From: Collinsella sp.
GTDB taxonomy: Bacteria; Actinomycetota; Coriobacteriia; Coriobacteriales; Coriobacteriaceae
Direction of reading: 5' to 3'
Assembly (NCBI GenBank): GCA_018373675.1
Contig: JAHAGQ010000006.1
Location: 1-64,000, forward strand
DNA: 64,000 nt
The notes under the pieces were generated by a model, which made no database searches, was not told the DNA's origin, and was given only the letters and a program-made list of their open reading frames with translations. Made by a program: the position numbers and the translations under genes. Shown here in pieces: positions 18,338 through 27,428 of this stretch (positions are counted from its first letter, which is position 1; each line of letters opens with the position of its first letter).

Positions 18338-21300
18338 CTACACGTCCCTCCTTACAAACGTTCCTTGGTGGTTATACGAACAGCGCGCATGCGCGGCTTG
18401 CGCCGATGTCGGGTCGACAGCGGCGACGTCACCTGCCTCGAGCTCGCGCAGGCGCTCGGCAATGCCGGTCTCCACGCGGTCGAGCAGGGCATCGAAGTCC
18501 ATGCTGCCGCCCTCGCCCGGGAAGCCCTTCTTGAGGCCCGGGATGCGACCGTCACCACGCTCTTCCTCGAGCAACTCGGCACTCGCCGCGCCGCGCAGCG
18601 CGGGCTTGCCGCCCTTGGTCGAGAAATAGAGCGCAGCACGGGTATCTAGGCCCAGCGCCCGACGCATGGCCTGCGCGTAGATGAGTGTCTGGGTATGGGG
18701 TGGCAGCCAGCGCGGGTCGTCGATGGGCGCCGTGCCCGATTCCTCGTCGCGCACCGTAGGGTCGGCGAGCTTAAACTCCTCAACGCCCGTGCGATGCTTG
18801 TAGTCGATTACCACGGCGCGATTCTCGGCATCCACATCTACGCGGTCGATGCGCCCGCCGAGCGGCCAACCGGCATACTCAACGTTAAGATCGTTAAAGG
18901 CAAACTCCAGGTAGCGCGGAGCAAAAGGAGTCAGCGCCTCGGACTCGTAGGCAAGGACGCCCTCCAGCTGCGGCAAGATCTCGGCCACCTGACGCTCCTC
19001 CACCGGGGAGAGCGGCACCAGCGGGCCCTCGTTGCCACGCTTGCCCGCATGCTCGGCCAAGGTATCGGTAAAGACCTCGCGCAGCAGCTCCTGCACACGC
19101 GGCAGGTTCTCGGGCGTCACGCGCTCCATGCCCTTCTGCGGAAGACACGCATGCAAGTGCTCCAGCACGTCGTGGACAAAGTTGCCCTTCTCCATGTTGC
19201 CAAAGCCCGCGTCGATCGACTGGGGCTTGACGCGATACGAGACGAACCAGCACAGCGGGCAGGTGGAATAGGCCTCGATCTGCGAGGCGGACGTCAGACG
19301 CGGCACAAGCGGCGCGTCCTCACCCTCGCCATCGCGACGGCACAGGACCAAATACGGAATGGCTTCATCGCTCAGATGCTGAGGAGCTTCACAGGTCACG
19401 CGCTCGCGCCTAAGACCTTCACCTGCCGCGGGATCAAAGTCGGCGATGATATCGCCCTCGCCCACGCGCATGGGCTTGGCAGCGCCAGCGGCCTCGGCAT
19501 GTGCCCACAGCTCGGTCCATACGGCTGCCGGGTAGCACTCGCGTGCCTGGCGATCGTGCGTCACACGGGCGAGCGCGACCGGACCGCTCGCCGCCTGCAT
19601 CGCACGGCCAAAGCGCACGCGCAGCAGGGCAGCGGGCTCCAAAGACACGCCGTCGCGGCGCAGCTCGGCTGTCAACGTGGCAAGCGGGCCCTCTTCGTGC
19701 GAAAGCGGATAGCTGTCCAGGTCGACATCGGCAAACAGCACGGCATCGTAGCTGCCAGGGCGAAGAACCGACGCATCGGCAAGCGACGCGAAGCGCACTT
19801 GTGCTCGTGGTGTGCGATCGACCTCGTAGGTCTCGTAATCGTAGGCGGTACTGCGCTTGTCCACCTTGGTTCGAACGCCGTCGAGAACCGGCACGGTCGC
19901 GGCCTGCGACACGTCGAGCGCGCGAGCATCGTTCATAAGGATGTCGATGGCATGGCGCAGCAGAGCCGTCTCCGCCAGGCGACGGGCCTGGCCGTCAAGG
20001 CCGCCTAGAGCGCGATCGGGCAGCGCCTCGGCAACGGCGAGCATGGCCTTGAGCGCCGTCACGGGTTTGTCGCGCCACAGCGCCTGAAACACGTCCGAGA
20101 CCACGCATGGCACGTTCTTAAACCAGCTATCTTCGCTGGCGGCCTTGCGGGCGCCCCTCACCTGGCCCTGCACGCTCTGCAGCAGGCTCTTGACGCCCGC
20201 GGTAGTCTTGCTGCGCGAGAGACGCATATTCTTATCGAAGGTACGGGCATTGACGGCATCAGCGCCCGAAAGCGGACTGTAGATCCAGTCGGTAAGCTCC
20301 GGCGCGGGCCACCACTCAGTCTTGGAAGCGGTGCCCTCGTCGGCGGCTTTCATACGCTCGATCAGGTTGGCGAGCGCCGTAAACTGCCTGCCCGCGATGG
20401 ACTGGGAAAACGCCGTGAACTCAGTCGTCTCGGCCGCAATGTGACGCGCCGCCAAACGGGCGGCGAGCTCGCCGAACAGCTGGGGTGCCCGGGCAGAAAC
20501 GACGAGCACGCGCACGGGGTCGGCGGGCGTTGCAGTAGCTTTATCGGCCTTGGACTCCTTGTGCGCTTTCACCAACTTATCGATGGCGTCCGCATAGACA
20601 TGAGCACGGGCATGGGGGCCGGCGACCTCAATAAAGGCAGGCTGAGCGGCGGCCCCGCAAGCGACATCAGACGCGACGGCGTCCTCCCCCAGCGGCGCGA
20701 TCTCAAACAGCACACCGCGGGCATCAAATGCCGTGGCAAGCTCCTCGCGCATCGCCGCCTGCTCGCGGGCAAGCAGCACGACGACCTCTCCCCCATTGTT
20801 CGCCACGGCAGACAGCAGCTCGAGTAGACCGTGCGTAAACGACGTGGTACCGCGCACGCATACGGCGCGGGCGCACGCCGGCAGGCTATCGGCCAGGGCA
20901 CCGGCCATAATGTCGGCTGCCTCGCAGGGCTCGACCATATCTCGACGGTCCAAACCGCTCGCATAGGCGCTCAACAGCTCGAACACGCGGGCCTCAGCGT
21001 CGCTTTTGGGCTCGGGCTGAGCGACGGCATCGCGGCAGCGTTCGTCGCCCGTCCCCGCCACGCCAGGCAACACATCGCGGGCCATGCGCGAAAGCATGCG
21101 TACCGTGCCTTGGCTGCGCGAGAGCGGCTGCAAAGCAGCGTCGTCGCGGCGGTCGATCATGTCCGAGAACAGCATCTGGCGCTGCAGGTTGTCGACGAAA
21201 TCGCGCCCGTCGCCCAAAAGCTCCCAAAGCGAGCGAAGCCACGACGAAGGCGTCTTGTAGTCGATACCCAGTGAAACCCCGGCTTCCGCCGCATCATGAC

Positions 21301-21436
21301 GGCACAGGTCGAGCTCGGCAAACGTTGGTGCCAGCAACACGGCACGCCCGTGACGGGCAATAAGGTCGGCAAGCAGCGCCGACTCGGCATCGCTCAAATC
21401 CGTGCCGGCATTGGTGGTATAGATTCGAACAGGCAT
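18338..21436 (-). CDS. addB: AddB-like PD-(D/E)XK nuclease subunit
   Basis: This is the partner of the adjacent AddA-like protein, 1032 residues. The N-terminal two thirds have no intact Walker A motif, as expected for a degenerate helicase-like subunit. The C-terminal nuclease carries SASQIEAYSTCPLCWFVSY, the GNFVHDVLEHL region and the catalytic AVVIDYKHRTG. AddB proteins usually bind a 4Fe-4S cluster with one Cys before and three after the nuclease. Here I see CPLC before it but only one Cys near the end (ARCSYNH), so the cluster may be altered or absent. The start at 21436 is preceded by GGAGG. Confidence 0.78.
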   Translation of the reverse strand: MPVRIYTTNAGTDLSDAESALLADLIARHGRAVLLAPTFAELDLCRHDAAEAGVSLGIDYKTPSSWLRSLWELLGDGRDFVDNLQRQMLFSDMIDRRDDAALQPLSRSQGTVRMLSRMARDVLPGVAGTGDERCRDAVAQPEPKSDAEARVFELLSAYASGLDRRDMVEPCEAADIMAGALADSLPACARAVCVRGTTSFTHGLLELLSAVANNGGEVVVLLAREQAAMREELATAFDARGVLFEIAPLGEDAVASDVACGAAAQPAFIEVAGPHARAHVYADAIDKLVKAHKESKADKATATPADPVRVLVVSARAPQLFGELAARLAARHIAAETTEFTAFSQSIAGRQFTALANLIERMKAADEGTASKTEWWPAPELTDWIYSPLSGADAVNARTFDKNMRLSRSKTTAGVKSLLQSVQGQVRGARKAASEDSWFKNVPCVVSDVFQALWRDKPVTALKAMLAVAEALPDRALGGLDGQARRLAETALLRHAIDILMNDARALDVSQAATVPVLDGVRTKVDKRSTAYDYETYEVDRTPRAQVRFASLADASVLRPGSYDAVLFADVDLDSYPLSHEEGPLATLTAELRRDGVSLEPAALLRVRFGRAMQAASGPVALARVTHDRQARECYPAAVWTELWAHAEAAGAAKPMRVGEGDIIADFDPAAGEGLRRERVTCEAPQHLSDEAIPYLVLCRRDGEGEDAPLVPRLTSASQIEAYSTCPLCWFVSYRVKPQSIDAGFGNMEKGNFVHDVLEHLHACLPQKGMERVTPENLPRVQELLREVFTDTLAEHAGKRGNEGPLVPLSPVEERQVAEILPQLEGVLAYESEALTPFAPRYLEFAFNDLNVEYAGWPLGGRIDRVDVDAENRAVVIDYKHRTGVEEFKLADPTVRDEESGTAPIDDPRWLPPHTQTLIYAQAMRRALGLDTRAALYFSTKGGKPALRGAASAELLEEERGDGRIPGLKKGFPGEGGSMDFDALLDRVETGIAERLRELEAGDVAAVDPTSAQAAHARCSYNHQGTFVRRDV

Positions 21437-21570
21437 GGTCCTCCGCTCAAACCGTTCGCAATAATCAATGCATCCATCCTACCCGCCCAAGCGGACACAT
21501 TGCCACCGCAGTTCCATCTTTTGGTACAAAGCAACCTGAACCCAACGCACCAGCCGATTGCAGGCATATA

Positions 21571-21594
21571 AAAACCGCCCCCGGAGGGACGGTT
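21571..21594 (-). terminator. Terminator of the YerC-like gene
   Basis: On the minus strand ACCGTCCC pairs with GGGGCGGT and is followed by TTTTTAT, 27 bases after the stop at 21621. Confidence 0.75.
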
Positions 21595-21620
21595 CTTCGT
21601 AATTCAATGTTGTCGCTGGC

Positions 21621-21920
21621 CTACTCGCCATCCTCCAACTTAATGAGGATCTTGCGGTAGCCACCGTACTCGCCGTTCAGCGCCTTTGAAACGCGGCTCA
21701 CCGTGGTGGACGAAGCGCCGGTACGGGCCTGAACCTCAACATAAGGCTCGCCCTCGTCCAAATAGCGCGCAACCTGCAAACGCTGAGAAAGGTCGCAAAT
21801 CTCGCGCGGCGTGCAGATATCGGTCAAAAACGCTTGGATATCCTTCTCGTCGTCCAAAAGGCTAAATGCGTGGACCAGCTGCTTGACATCAGGCTTGTCA
21901 AACATGTTCTCGATATTCAT
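21621..21920 (-). CDS. YerC/YecD-type TrpR-related DNA-binding protein
   Basis: This small helix-turn-helix protein of 99 residues has the TrpR-like fold of the YerC/YecD family. The reader helix region is LSQRLQVARYLDEGEPYVEVQARTG followed by SSTTVSRVSKALNGEYGGY, the family signature. Members are presumed transcription regulators, and the ligand and targets are unknown. The gene is single, with its own terminator. The ribosome-binding site is weak (GGTGATC). Confidence 0.88.
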   Translation of the reverse strand: MNIENMFDKPDVKQLVHAFSLLDDEKDIQAFLTDICTPREICDLSQRLQVARYLDEGEPYVEVQARTGASSTTVSRVSKALNGEYGGYRKILIKLEDGE

Positions 21921-22244
21921 CGATCACCGCCAAACCCGCCAAAAGGCATCGAAGTTGATACTGACATCGGGCATCGTTCGCCCGTTCTATGCAATAGGGC
22001 AACGCCTGTGGCTTTTGCCCGTAGCAGTGTAGCACACCACCAAACTAAAGCGACAAGACTCTCTGCCAGCGGCGCGTTTTTCAGGACGAACGCCGTTTAG
22101 AAACCATATGCGCACGTAAGCTCCACGAATATTTGAGACAATGGGCGCCCAAACACCGCGGCGCGCCCGCGCAACCATCCAGGTCGCCGCCGTAAGCCGC
22201 TTCACGCGACGCCAGCAATCCCGGCGCAAGAAAGGATTCACGCC
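21921..22244. other. Divergent intergenic region, no gene seen
   Basis: These 324 bases separate the minus-strand YerC-like gene from the plus-strand holin-like gene. They should hold both promoters, but I cannot place a convincing -35/-10 pair. No repeat family member is present. Confidence 0.4.
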
Positions 22245-22610
22245 ATGCGCTTTATGCTTAACTGGCTCTTCACCTCGATCGCCATCGCGATCGCCACGTT
22301 CCTCGTCCCCGGTATCCAACCCTTCGGCTTTGCCGAGACCTGGGTCTGCTTTGCCTTTGTGGGACTGTTCCTCAACATAGTCGACTCGCTCGTAAAGCCG
22401 TTCCTGACGGTCATCTCGCTGCCGCTCACTATTATCACGCTTGGTATTTTTCAGCTTGTGGTCAACAGCTTTATGCTCGAGCTGGCCAGCTACCTGTCGG
22501 TCAATCTGCTGGGCGCGGGTATCTCCATTGCCAGCTTTGGATCGGCCTTTATGGGCAGCATCCTGGTATCCATCATGCGCAGCATTCTCGACAGCGTCGC
22601 CAGGAACTAA
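22245..22610 (+). CDS. Phage holin family 4 (YvlD-like) membrane protein
   Basis: This 121-residue integral membrane protein has about four hydrophobic segments: LNWLFTSIAIAIATFLVPGI, a WVCFAFVGLFLNIVDSLVKP segment, ISLPLTIITLGIFQLVVNSF and a last one near GSAFMGSILVSIM. The motif NIVDSLVKPFL followed by PLTIITLG is typical of the YvlD/PF04020 family. Despite the family name these are usually chromosomal genes unrelated to phage lysis. No phage genes lie nearby. AAAGGA precedes the ATG, and a hairpin follows the stop. Confidence 0.9.
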   Translation: MRFMLNWLFTSIAIAIATFLVPGIQPFGFAETWVCFAFVGLFLNIVDSLVKPFLTVISLPLTIITLGIFQLVVNSFMLELASYLSVNLLGAGISIASFGSAFMGSILVSIMRSILDSVARN

Positions 22611-22646
22611 AGCGACCGGATTCGGACCGCCACAACACACCTAAAG

Positions 22647-22680
22647 AAGGCCGTCCATCGCAACGATGGGCGGCCTTGTC
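22647..22680 (+). terminator. Terminator-like hairpin after the holin-like gene
   Basis: AAGGCCGTCCATCG pairs with CGATGGGCGGCCTT around a CAA loop. The stem is strong but the following tract (GTCATTTG) has few T. It also faces the 3' end of the convergent Rrf2 gene. Confidence 0.6.
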
Positions 22681-22746
22681 ATTTGTCGAGCCTCAGAGGG
22701 CAAGAAAATCCGGCATTTCTGCCCCGTCCCCCAATGGCAGGTGGGA

Positions 22747-23175
22747 CTAGATGACGTAGTCGTAGCCCTCGTTGGGGGCAACGAGCGCATCGAGCGTCAC
22801 ACCGTCGAGGTAGTCGTTGATGAGCTTGTCCAGGTTCTTCCACACGTCGAGCGTGGGGCACTCATCCGAACGCGAGCAGCCCTTGCAGTCGCCATCCAGG
22901 CAGGCGACCGGCGCCAGACTGCCCTCGGTCAGGCGCAAGATCTCGCCCACCGTGTATTGCTCGGGCGGGCGCGTGAGCACATAGCCGCCGCCCTTGCCGC
23001 GCATGCCCGAGAGCATGTTGGCGCGCACGAGCGTAGCCAAAATGTTCTCGAGATATTTCTCGGAAATCCCCTGTCGCGCCGCGATCTCTTTGAGCGGGAT
23101 GCGACCGGCTGCCTGGTGCTCGGCCAGATCGACCATAACGCGCAGGGCATATCTGCCCTTAGTAGAAACCAACAT
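22747..23175 (-). CDS. Rrf2-family (IscR/CymR-like) transcriptional regulator
   Basis: This is a 142-residue winged-helix regulator. The N-terminus MLVSTKGRYALRVMVDLA is the Rrf2 signature, with the recognition helix in QGISEKYLENILATL. A cysteine cluster, CLDGDCKGCSRSDEC, around residues 92-106 could bind an Fe-S cluster as in IscR, whereas CymR lacks these Cys. It is divergent from cysK, so cysteine-synthesis or Fe-S control of that gene is likely. The regulated ligand is not determinable here. Confidence 0.9.
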   Translation of the reverse strand: MLVSTKGRYALRVMVDLAEHQAAGRIPLKEIAARQGISEKYLENILATLVRANMLSGMRGKGGGYVLTRPPEQYTVGEILRLTEGSLAPVACLDGDCKGCSRSDECPTLDVWKNLDKLINDYLDGVTLDALVAPNEGYDYVI

Positions 23176-23211
23176 GTATAGTGCTGCCTTTCGGTCATTT
23201 AGTCCGTAGAA

Positions 23212-23239
23212 ATTCTAGCCGAAATATTGGTTTTGAAAA
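23212..23239 (-). promoter_or_regulatory. Possible promoter of the Rrf2 gene
   Basis: Minus-strand TTTTCA and TAGAAT are separated by 16 bases, with the -10 about 37 bases upstream of the start codon. An A/T-rich block between this and the cysK promoter could hold the Rrf2 operator. Confidence 0.4.
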
Positions 23240-23292
23240 TACCCGTTCCGGTCAAGATGGTTAATCGACTCGTAATAATCTTCTATTTCCTA

Positions 23293-23321
23293 TTGCGTTA
23301 CTAGGCTTTACTGTCTACTAT
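23293..23321 (+). promoter_or_regulatory. Promoter of cysK
   Basis: TTGCGT and TACTAT are separated by 17 bases, giving a leader of about 100 bases. The leader holds two small hairpins (AACCCA..TGGGTT near 23350 and ACCGT..ACGGT near 23385). Confidence 0.5.
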
Positions 23322-23428
23322 GCTTGCCAACAGTAAAACGAACAACCCATAAGGTTTGTGGGTTTCGCTGCTACACACACCGTAAAACCACACGGTATCC
23401 AGTCATTTGAACACTTTGGAGGTTCACC

Positions 23429-24367
23429 ATGAGCAATGTTTACACGTCCATCGATCAGCTTATCGGCCACACTCCGCTTCTGGAGCTCACTCACTTTGAG
23501 GCCGATGAGGACCTCAAGGCCCGCGTGCTCGTCAAGCTGGAATACTTCAACCCCGCCGGCTCCGTCAAAGACCGCGTCGCCAAGAACATGATCGACGAGG
23601 CCGAGAAGGCCGGCAAGCTCGTGCGCGGCGGCGACTACACCATCATCGAGCCCACGAGTGGCAACACCGGCGTCGGCATCGCCTCGGTGGCGGCGGCTCG
23701 CGGCTACAAGGTGATCATCACCATGCCCGAGACTATGTCCGTCGAACGCCGCAAGCTTATGCAGGCATATGGCGCACAGCTCGTGCTCACCGACGGTTCC
23801 AAGGGCATGAAGGGCGCCATCGCCAAGGCCGAGGAACTGCAGAAGGAGACGCCAAACAGCATCATCGCCGGCCAGTTTGTGAACCCCGCCAACCCCGCCA
23901 TCCACAAGGCCACGACCGGCCCCGAGATCTGGGATGACACCGACGGCGAGGTCGACATCTTCGTCGCCGGCGTTGGAACCGGCGGCACCGTGACCGGCGT
24001 GGGTGAGTTCCTTAAGGAGCAGAACCCCGAAATCAAGGTCGTCGCCGTCGAGCCCGCCACTTCCCCGGTGCTCTCCAAGGGCCAAGCCGGCCCGCACAAG
24101 ATCCAGGGTATCGGCGCCGGTTTTGTGCCCGACGTCCTCGACACCCAGGTCTATGACGAGATCATCCCCGTCGAGAACGACGACGCCTTTGCGACCGGCC
24201 GCGCCGTGGGCCACAAGGAGGGCGTGCTCGTGGGCATTTCGTCCGGCGCCGCCGTGTGGGCCGCGCTGCAGCTGGCCAAGCGCCCCGAGAACGAGGGCAA
24301 GACCATCGTGGCCCTGCTTGCCGACACCGGCGAGCGCTACCTGTCCACGGCGCTCTTCCAGGACTAG
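23429..24367 (+). CDS. cysK: Cysteine synthase A (O-acetylserine sulfhydrylase)
   Basis: This PLP enzyme makes L-cysteine from O-acetylserine and sulfide. The PLP lysine is in NPAGSVKDRVAKNM, and the substrate loop EPTSGNTGVG and the phosphate-binding GTGGTVTG are intact. It has 312 residues, normal for CysK. GGAGG sits just ahead of the ATG. Its divergent neighbour is an Rrf2 regulator, a classical arrangement for sulfur or Fe-S control. A strong hairpin with a T-tract follows about 115 bases downstream. Confidence 0.95.
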   Translation: MSNVYTSIDQLIGHTPLLELTHFEADEDLKARVLVKLEYFNPAGSVKDRVAKNMIDEAEKAGKLVRGGDYTIIEPTSGNTGVGIASVAAARGYKVIITMPETMSVERRKLMQAYGAQLVLTDGSKGMKGAIAKAEELQKETPNSIIAGQFVNPANPAIHKATTGPEIWDDTDGEVDIFVAGVGTGGTVTGVGEFLKEQNPEIKVVAVEPATSPVLSKGQAGPHKIQGIGAGFVPDVLDTQVYDEIIPVENDDAFATGRAVGHKEGVLVGISSGAAVWAALQLAKRPENEGKTIVALLADTGERYLSTALFQD

Positions 24368-24479
24368 GGCCTGTCGCCCATAGGTTGAGCCCACGGACGA
24401 GCCGGTCTCCTCTCTCCCGGCAGTCTGAGCCCATCCAATCAGGGTGTCCCACGAGACGCCCGAACTTGCTACAATGTCT

Positions 24480-24518
24480 GCGGCGCGGAACCAGCCTCCC
24501 GCGCCGCTTTTCTTTTTT
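24480..24518 (+). terminator. Terminator between cysK and mnmA
   Basis: GCGGCGCGG pairs with CCGCGCCGC and is followed by TTTTCTTTTTT. It probably ends the cysK transcript. It lies only 30 bases before mnmA, so it could also attenuate any read-through into mnmA. Confidence 0.8.
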
Positions 24519-24547
24519 GGCCACATGCCACCAAGGAGAACCTCCCC

Positions 24548-25648
24548 ATGCACAACAAGCGCGTGCTCGTCGCCATGAGCGGCGGCGTCGATTCCAGCGT
24601 GACCGCGTACCTGCTCAAAAGCCAGGGCTACGAATGCGTCGGCACCACCATGCGCCTCACCTGCCCCGCGCCCGATCCCGCCACGGGCATGAGTAAGGTC
24701 GACCGCGACATCGCCGATGCGAAGGCCGTCGCCGAGCGTCTGGGGATACCCCACCATGTGCTCGACTTGCAGCAGACCTTCGACCACAGCGTTATCGAGC
24801 GCTTTGTGAACGCCTACCAGGAGGGGCTGACGCCCAACCCGTGCATCATCTGCAACCGCCACATAAAGTTTGGCGCGTTGCTCGGTGCGGCGCTGGACAT
24901 GGGCTGCGACTACATCGCAACGGGTCATTACGCCAAAACAAGCCAGACAGTAGACGGCACCTGGCAGCTGCATCGCGGCGAAGATCCCAAAAAGGACCAG
25001 AGCTACTTTTTATATTCGCTTACGCAGGAGCGCCTGGCGCACACGATCTTTCCGCTGGCAGGCCTAGACAAAGAGCGCGACGTGCGCCGCATAGCCGCCG
25101 AGCAAGGCTTTACCAACGCCCAGAAGGCCGAAAGCGAGGACATCTGCTTTATTCCAGACGGTGACTACGCGGGCTATATCGAGCGCCGCTGCGGACATCC
25201 CGCTGCACCGGGCGACATTGTGTGGCGCGACGGCAGCGTGGTCGGACGCCATAACGGCGCGTTGCGCTATACCATCGGCCAGCGCAAGGGCTTGGGCGTC
25301 GCGATGGCGCATCCCGTGTATGTGACGGGCGTCGATGCCGCCAACAACACCGTGCATCTGGGCGAGGCCGAGGACCTAACGGCCACAGCACTCACGGCCG
25401 ACGACTGGATCTGGAGCGCCCCTGCCGACCGCATGGAGGCAGAACTCGATGCCGGCGGCATTCGCGTGGGCGCCAAGTACCGTTACCGTCAGAAAGACCA
25501 AGCAGCGACCCTTACGCGCGGCGAAGACGGGCAAATGCTGCTGACTTTTGACGAGCCGCAGCGAGCCATCGCCCCCGGCCAGGCCGTTGTAGTCTACCAC
25601 GGCGACATCGTCCTCGGCGGCGGCACGGTGACCGGCGCACTTAAGTAG
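24548..25648 (+). CDS. mnmA: tRNA-specific 2-thiouridylase MnmA
   Basis: MnmA thiolates U34 of Lys, Glu and Gln tRNAs using ATP and a sulfur relay. Visible are the PP-loop AMSGGVDSSVTAYLL, the nucleophile cysteine in NPCIICNRHIKFG and the second catalytic cysteine in AESEDICFIPDGDY. It has 366 residues, typical length. AAGGAG precedes the ATG. It follows cysK, whose product supplies cysteine, the ultimate sulfur donor, but no desulfurase gene is adjacent. Confidence 0.96.
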   Translation: MHNKRVLVAMSGGVDSSVTAYLLKSQGYECVGTTMRLTCPAPDPATGMSKVDRDIADAKAVAERLGIPHHVLDLQQTFDHSVIERFVNAYQEGLTPNPCIICNRHIKFGALLGAALDMGCDYIATGHYAKTSQTVDGTWQLHRGEDPKKDQSYFLYSLTQERLAHTIFPLAGLDKERDVRRIAAEQGFTNAQKAESEDICFIPDGDYAGYIERRCGHPAAPGDIVWRDGSVVGRHNGALRYTIGQRKGLGVAMAHPVYVTGVDAANNTVHLGEAEDLTATALTADDWIWSAPADRMEAELDAGGIRVGAKYRYRQKDQAATLTRGEDGQMLLTFDEPQRAIAPGQAVVVYHGDIVLGGGTVTGALK

Positions 25649-25666
25649 CCCCATCCCCTTCATAAA

Positions 25667-25729
25667 TTGCGGTGAAATAGGGACTGTTTAAGCGTTTAAA
25701 ACCGCCAAACAGTCCCTATTTCACCGCAA
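25667..25729. repeat. Family A palindrome, copy 2
   Basis: Perfect 23-base arms (25667-25689 and 25707-25729) begin TTGCGGTGAAATAGGG and surround a 17-base A/T-rich centre. It lies 18 bases after the mnmA stop and may end that transcript. This copy has the longest uninterrupted arms of the four family A copies. Confidence 0.9.
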
Positions 25730-25740
25730 CTTAGAGAGGA

Positions 25741-25776
25741 CGGCCTCGGTCGGTACTGCCGTATCAGCCGAGGCCG
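25741..25776 (-). terminator. Hairpin after the M42 peptidase gene
   Basis: CGGCCTCGG pairs with CCGAGGCCG around an 18-base loop, nine bases past the minus-strand stop at 25785. There is no T-tract, so it is only terminator-like. Confidence 0.5.
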
Positions 25777-25784
25777 CTGCATCG

Positions 25785-26825
25785 CTAGCGCTGTACGTAG
25801 GCTCGGACCAGCTCGTAGGTGTTGCGCACGCCGTCCATGTGGCTGCGCTCGTAGTTGTGGCTCGCATACACGCCGGGGCCGATCAGGCCGTGACGGATGT
25901 CGTAGCCGGCAGAGAGCGTGGCCTCAACGTCCGAGCCGTAGTGCGGGTACACGTCGATGGCGTAGTCAAGTTCAAGCTCGCGCGCGATATTGGACAGCGT
26001 GGTCACCAGGTCGTAGTTGTACGGACCACCCGAATCCTTGGCGCAAATCGACACCATGCGCTCGGTGCAGCCCAGGTCGTCGCCCACGCAGCCCATGTCA
26101 ACGCTGATCATCTCGCGCGTGTCGGCCGGCACGAAGGCACCGCCATGGCCGACCTCCTCGTACACGGTAAAGAGCAGCGAAACCTTACGCGAAAGCGTCA
26201 CCTCGCCAGCGGCGACGGCACGCGCCAAGCCCAGCAAAATGGCGGCCGAAAGCTTGTCATCCAGGAAGCGGCTCTTAATGTAGCCGCTCTCCGTCACCGT
26301 GGTACGCGGATCCATAGCGATGATGTCGCCGGTCTGAATACCCAGCTCAAGCACGTCGTCCTTGCTGTCGACGTTCTCGTCGAGCAGGATCTCCATGTTC
26401 TTCTCGATGGTCTTGACCGGCTCGTCGGCCACGTGCGCCGAAGGCTCGGTGTTGAGGACCACGCCCGTGTAGACATTGCCGTCGCGCGTATAAACGGTGC
26501 AGTTCTCGCCATCGGCCGTAGACCACTGATGCCCACCAAGCGTCGTGGGACGCAGGCGGCCATTGTCCTTAATGGAGCGCACCATGGCGCCCAGGGTATC
26601 GACATGGCTCGCCAGTACGAGCGGCTCACCCTCGCCACCAAGTTCAACGAGCACGTTACCCTTATTAGAACGCTCAGGCCCAAACCCCATATCGCGCAGG
26701 GTCTCCATCAGATAATCAGTAGCCGCACGAGTAAACCCCGTAGGCGAAGCAATCGAGGTAAGCGCCTTCAGCTGGTCAGTAATATAGGAGAGCGTCCCCT
26801 CTAAAGAAGCAATATCAGAAGTCAT
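25785..26825 (-). CDS. M42-family metallo-aminopeptidase
   Basis: This is a two-zinc aminopeptidase of the M42 (glutamyl aminopeptidase/PepA-like) family, usually a large cytosolic oligomer trimming peptides. Metal and catalytic residues are visible: H and D in LASHVDTLG, FLDDKLSAA, the EE pair in VYEEVGHGG, D in SVDMG, and the last His in VYASHNYERSHMDG. It has 346 residues. The ATG at 26825 has GGAAGG at good spacing, while an ATG six bases earlier would be too close to it. The gene is single. Confidence 0.92.
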   Translation of the reverse strand: MTSDIASLEGTLSYITDQLKALTSIASPTGFTRAATDYLMETLRDMGFGPERSNKGNVLVELGGEGEPLVLASHVDTLGAMVRSIKDNGRLRPTTLGGHQWSTADGENCTVYTRDGNVYTGVVLNTEPSAHVADEPVKTIEKNMEILLDENVDSKDDVLELGIQTGDIIAMDPRTTVTESGYIKSRFLDDKLSAAILLGLARAVAAGEVTLSRKVSLLFTVYEEVGHGGAFVPADTREMISVDMGCVGDDLGCTERMVSICAKDSGGPYNYDLVTTLSNIARELELDYAIDVYPHYGSDVEATLSAGYDIRHGLIGPGVYASHNYERSHMDGVRNTYELVRAYVQR

Positions 26826-27035
26826 ATGCATCCTTCCAAGCAAAACTAAGACCGAGTCCCGATTTTAACCGTTCTGCACGCGTAAGGCCCTGGGAGCCGA
26901 GTCGCCTCCAGACGTCCTCGCGCCGATTTTGCGCACGCGCACGGCTTGCAATCCCAATCTTGCATAAATCCTATCGGTATCTGCATAGAAATGAGGAATC
27001 TTTTTGCTTCGTCTCAGGGTGCCCCACCTTGGGCC
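26826..27035. other. Intergenic region left of family D element
   Basis: No coding frame is seen. The last 25 bases (GGTGCCCCACCTTGGGCC) resemble the bases left of the second family D copy (GGTACCCCATCCTAGCCC at 49551-49567), so the element may extend further left than its inverted ends. Confidence 0.4.
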
Positions 27036-27268
27036 GTGCAAAAAACGGAGTATTCAGCACCGTGGGCCCCAACGACCCCATCGCGAACGACAAAATGACG
27101 CGGTTACAACAGTGTTGCAGGTTGTCGCAAAGCAGAAATTCAGTAACAACCCCCTCCACTCATCGATAGCCCGCCCACAATGGCTGTCGATGGGCGCCTG
27201 CGGGCCACTCGGCCCATTCACAACGTTATGCATTTTTAAGAGCTTGCTGAATACTCCCAAAAATGCAC
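27036..27268. repeat. Family D 233-bp inverted-end element, copy 1
   Basis: The left end GTGCAAAAAACGGAGTATTC and the right end GAATACTCCCAAAAATGCAC are imperfect inverted copies of about 24 bases. The interior has its own hairpins (for example GGGCC..GGCCC near 27203) but no long reading frame. A second element of exactly the same length with the same ends is at 49568. A MITE-like element or structured RNA are both possible. Confidence 0.65.
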
Positions 27269-27343
27269 GCTGGAAAGTGCACCACCTATCCGTAGCGGGC
27301 AGTACGCCTTGGTTTTGCCCGTCTCAGGACATTGACGCAGCAT

Positions 27344-27375
27344 AAAAAGCCCCGCCGTGCGTAGCACGGCAGGGC
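27344..27375 (-). terminator. Terminator of the alcohol dehydrogenase gene
   Basis: On the minus strand GCCCTGCCGTGC pairs with GCACGGCGGGGC and ends in TTTTT, about 55 bases past the stop at 27429. Confidence 0.85.
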
Positions 27376-27428
27376 CAGCGGCAAGTCAAAAGACCATACG
27401 CCTACGGGCGAAGGACTACCAAACTGGG

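Noticed and set aside
22245..22610. Phage remnant suggested by the holin-like gene
   Set aside because: The YvlD-like family is usually chromosomal and no other phage gene is nearby.
23318..24973. 551-residue minus-strand open frame opposite cysK and mnmA
   Set aside because: Shadow of cysK and the start of mnmA; no ribosome-binding site and no recognisable domain.
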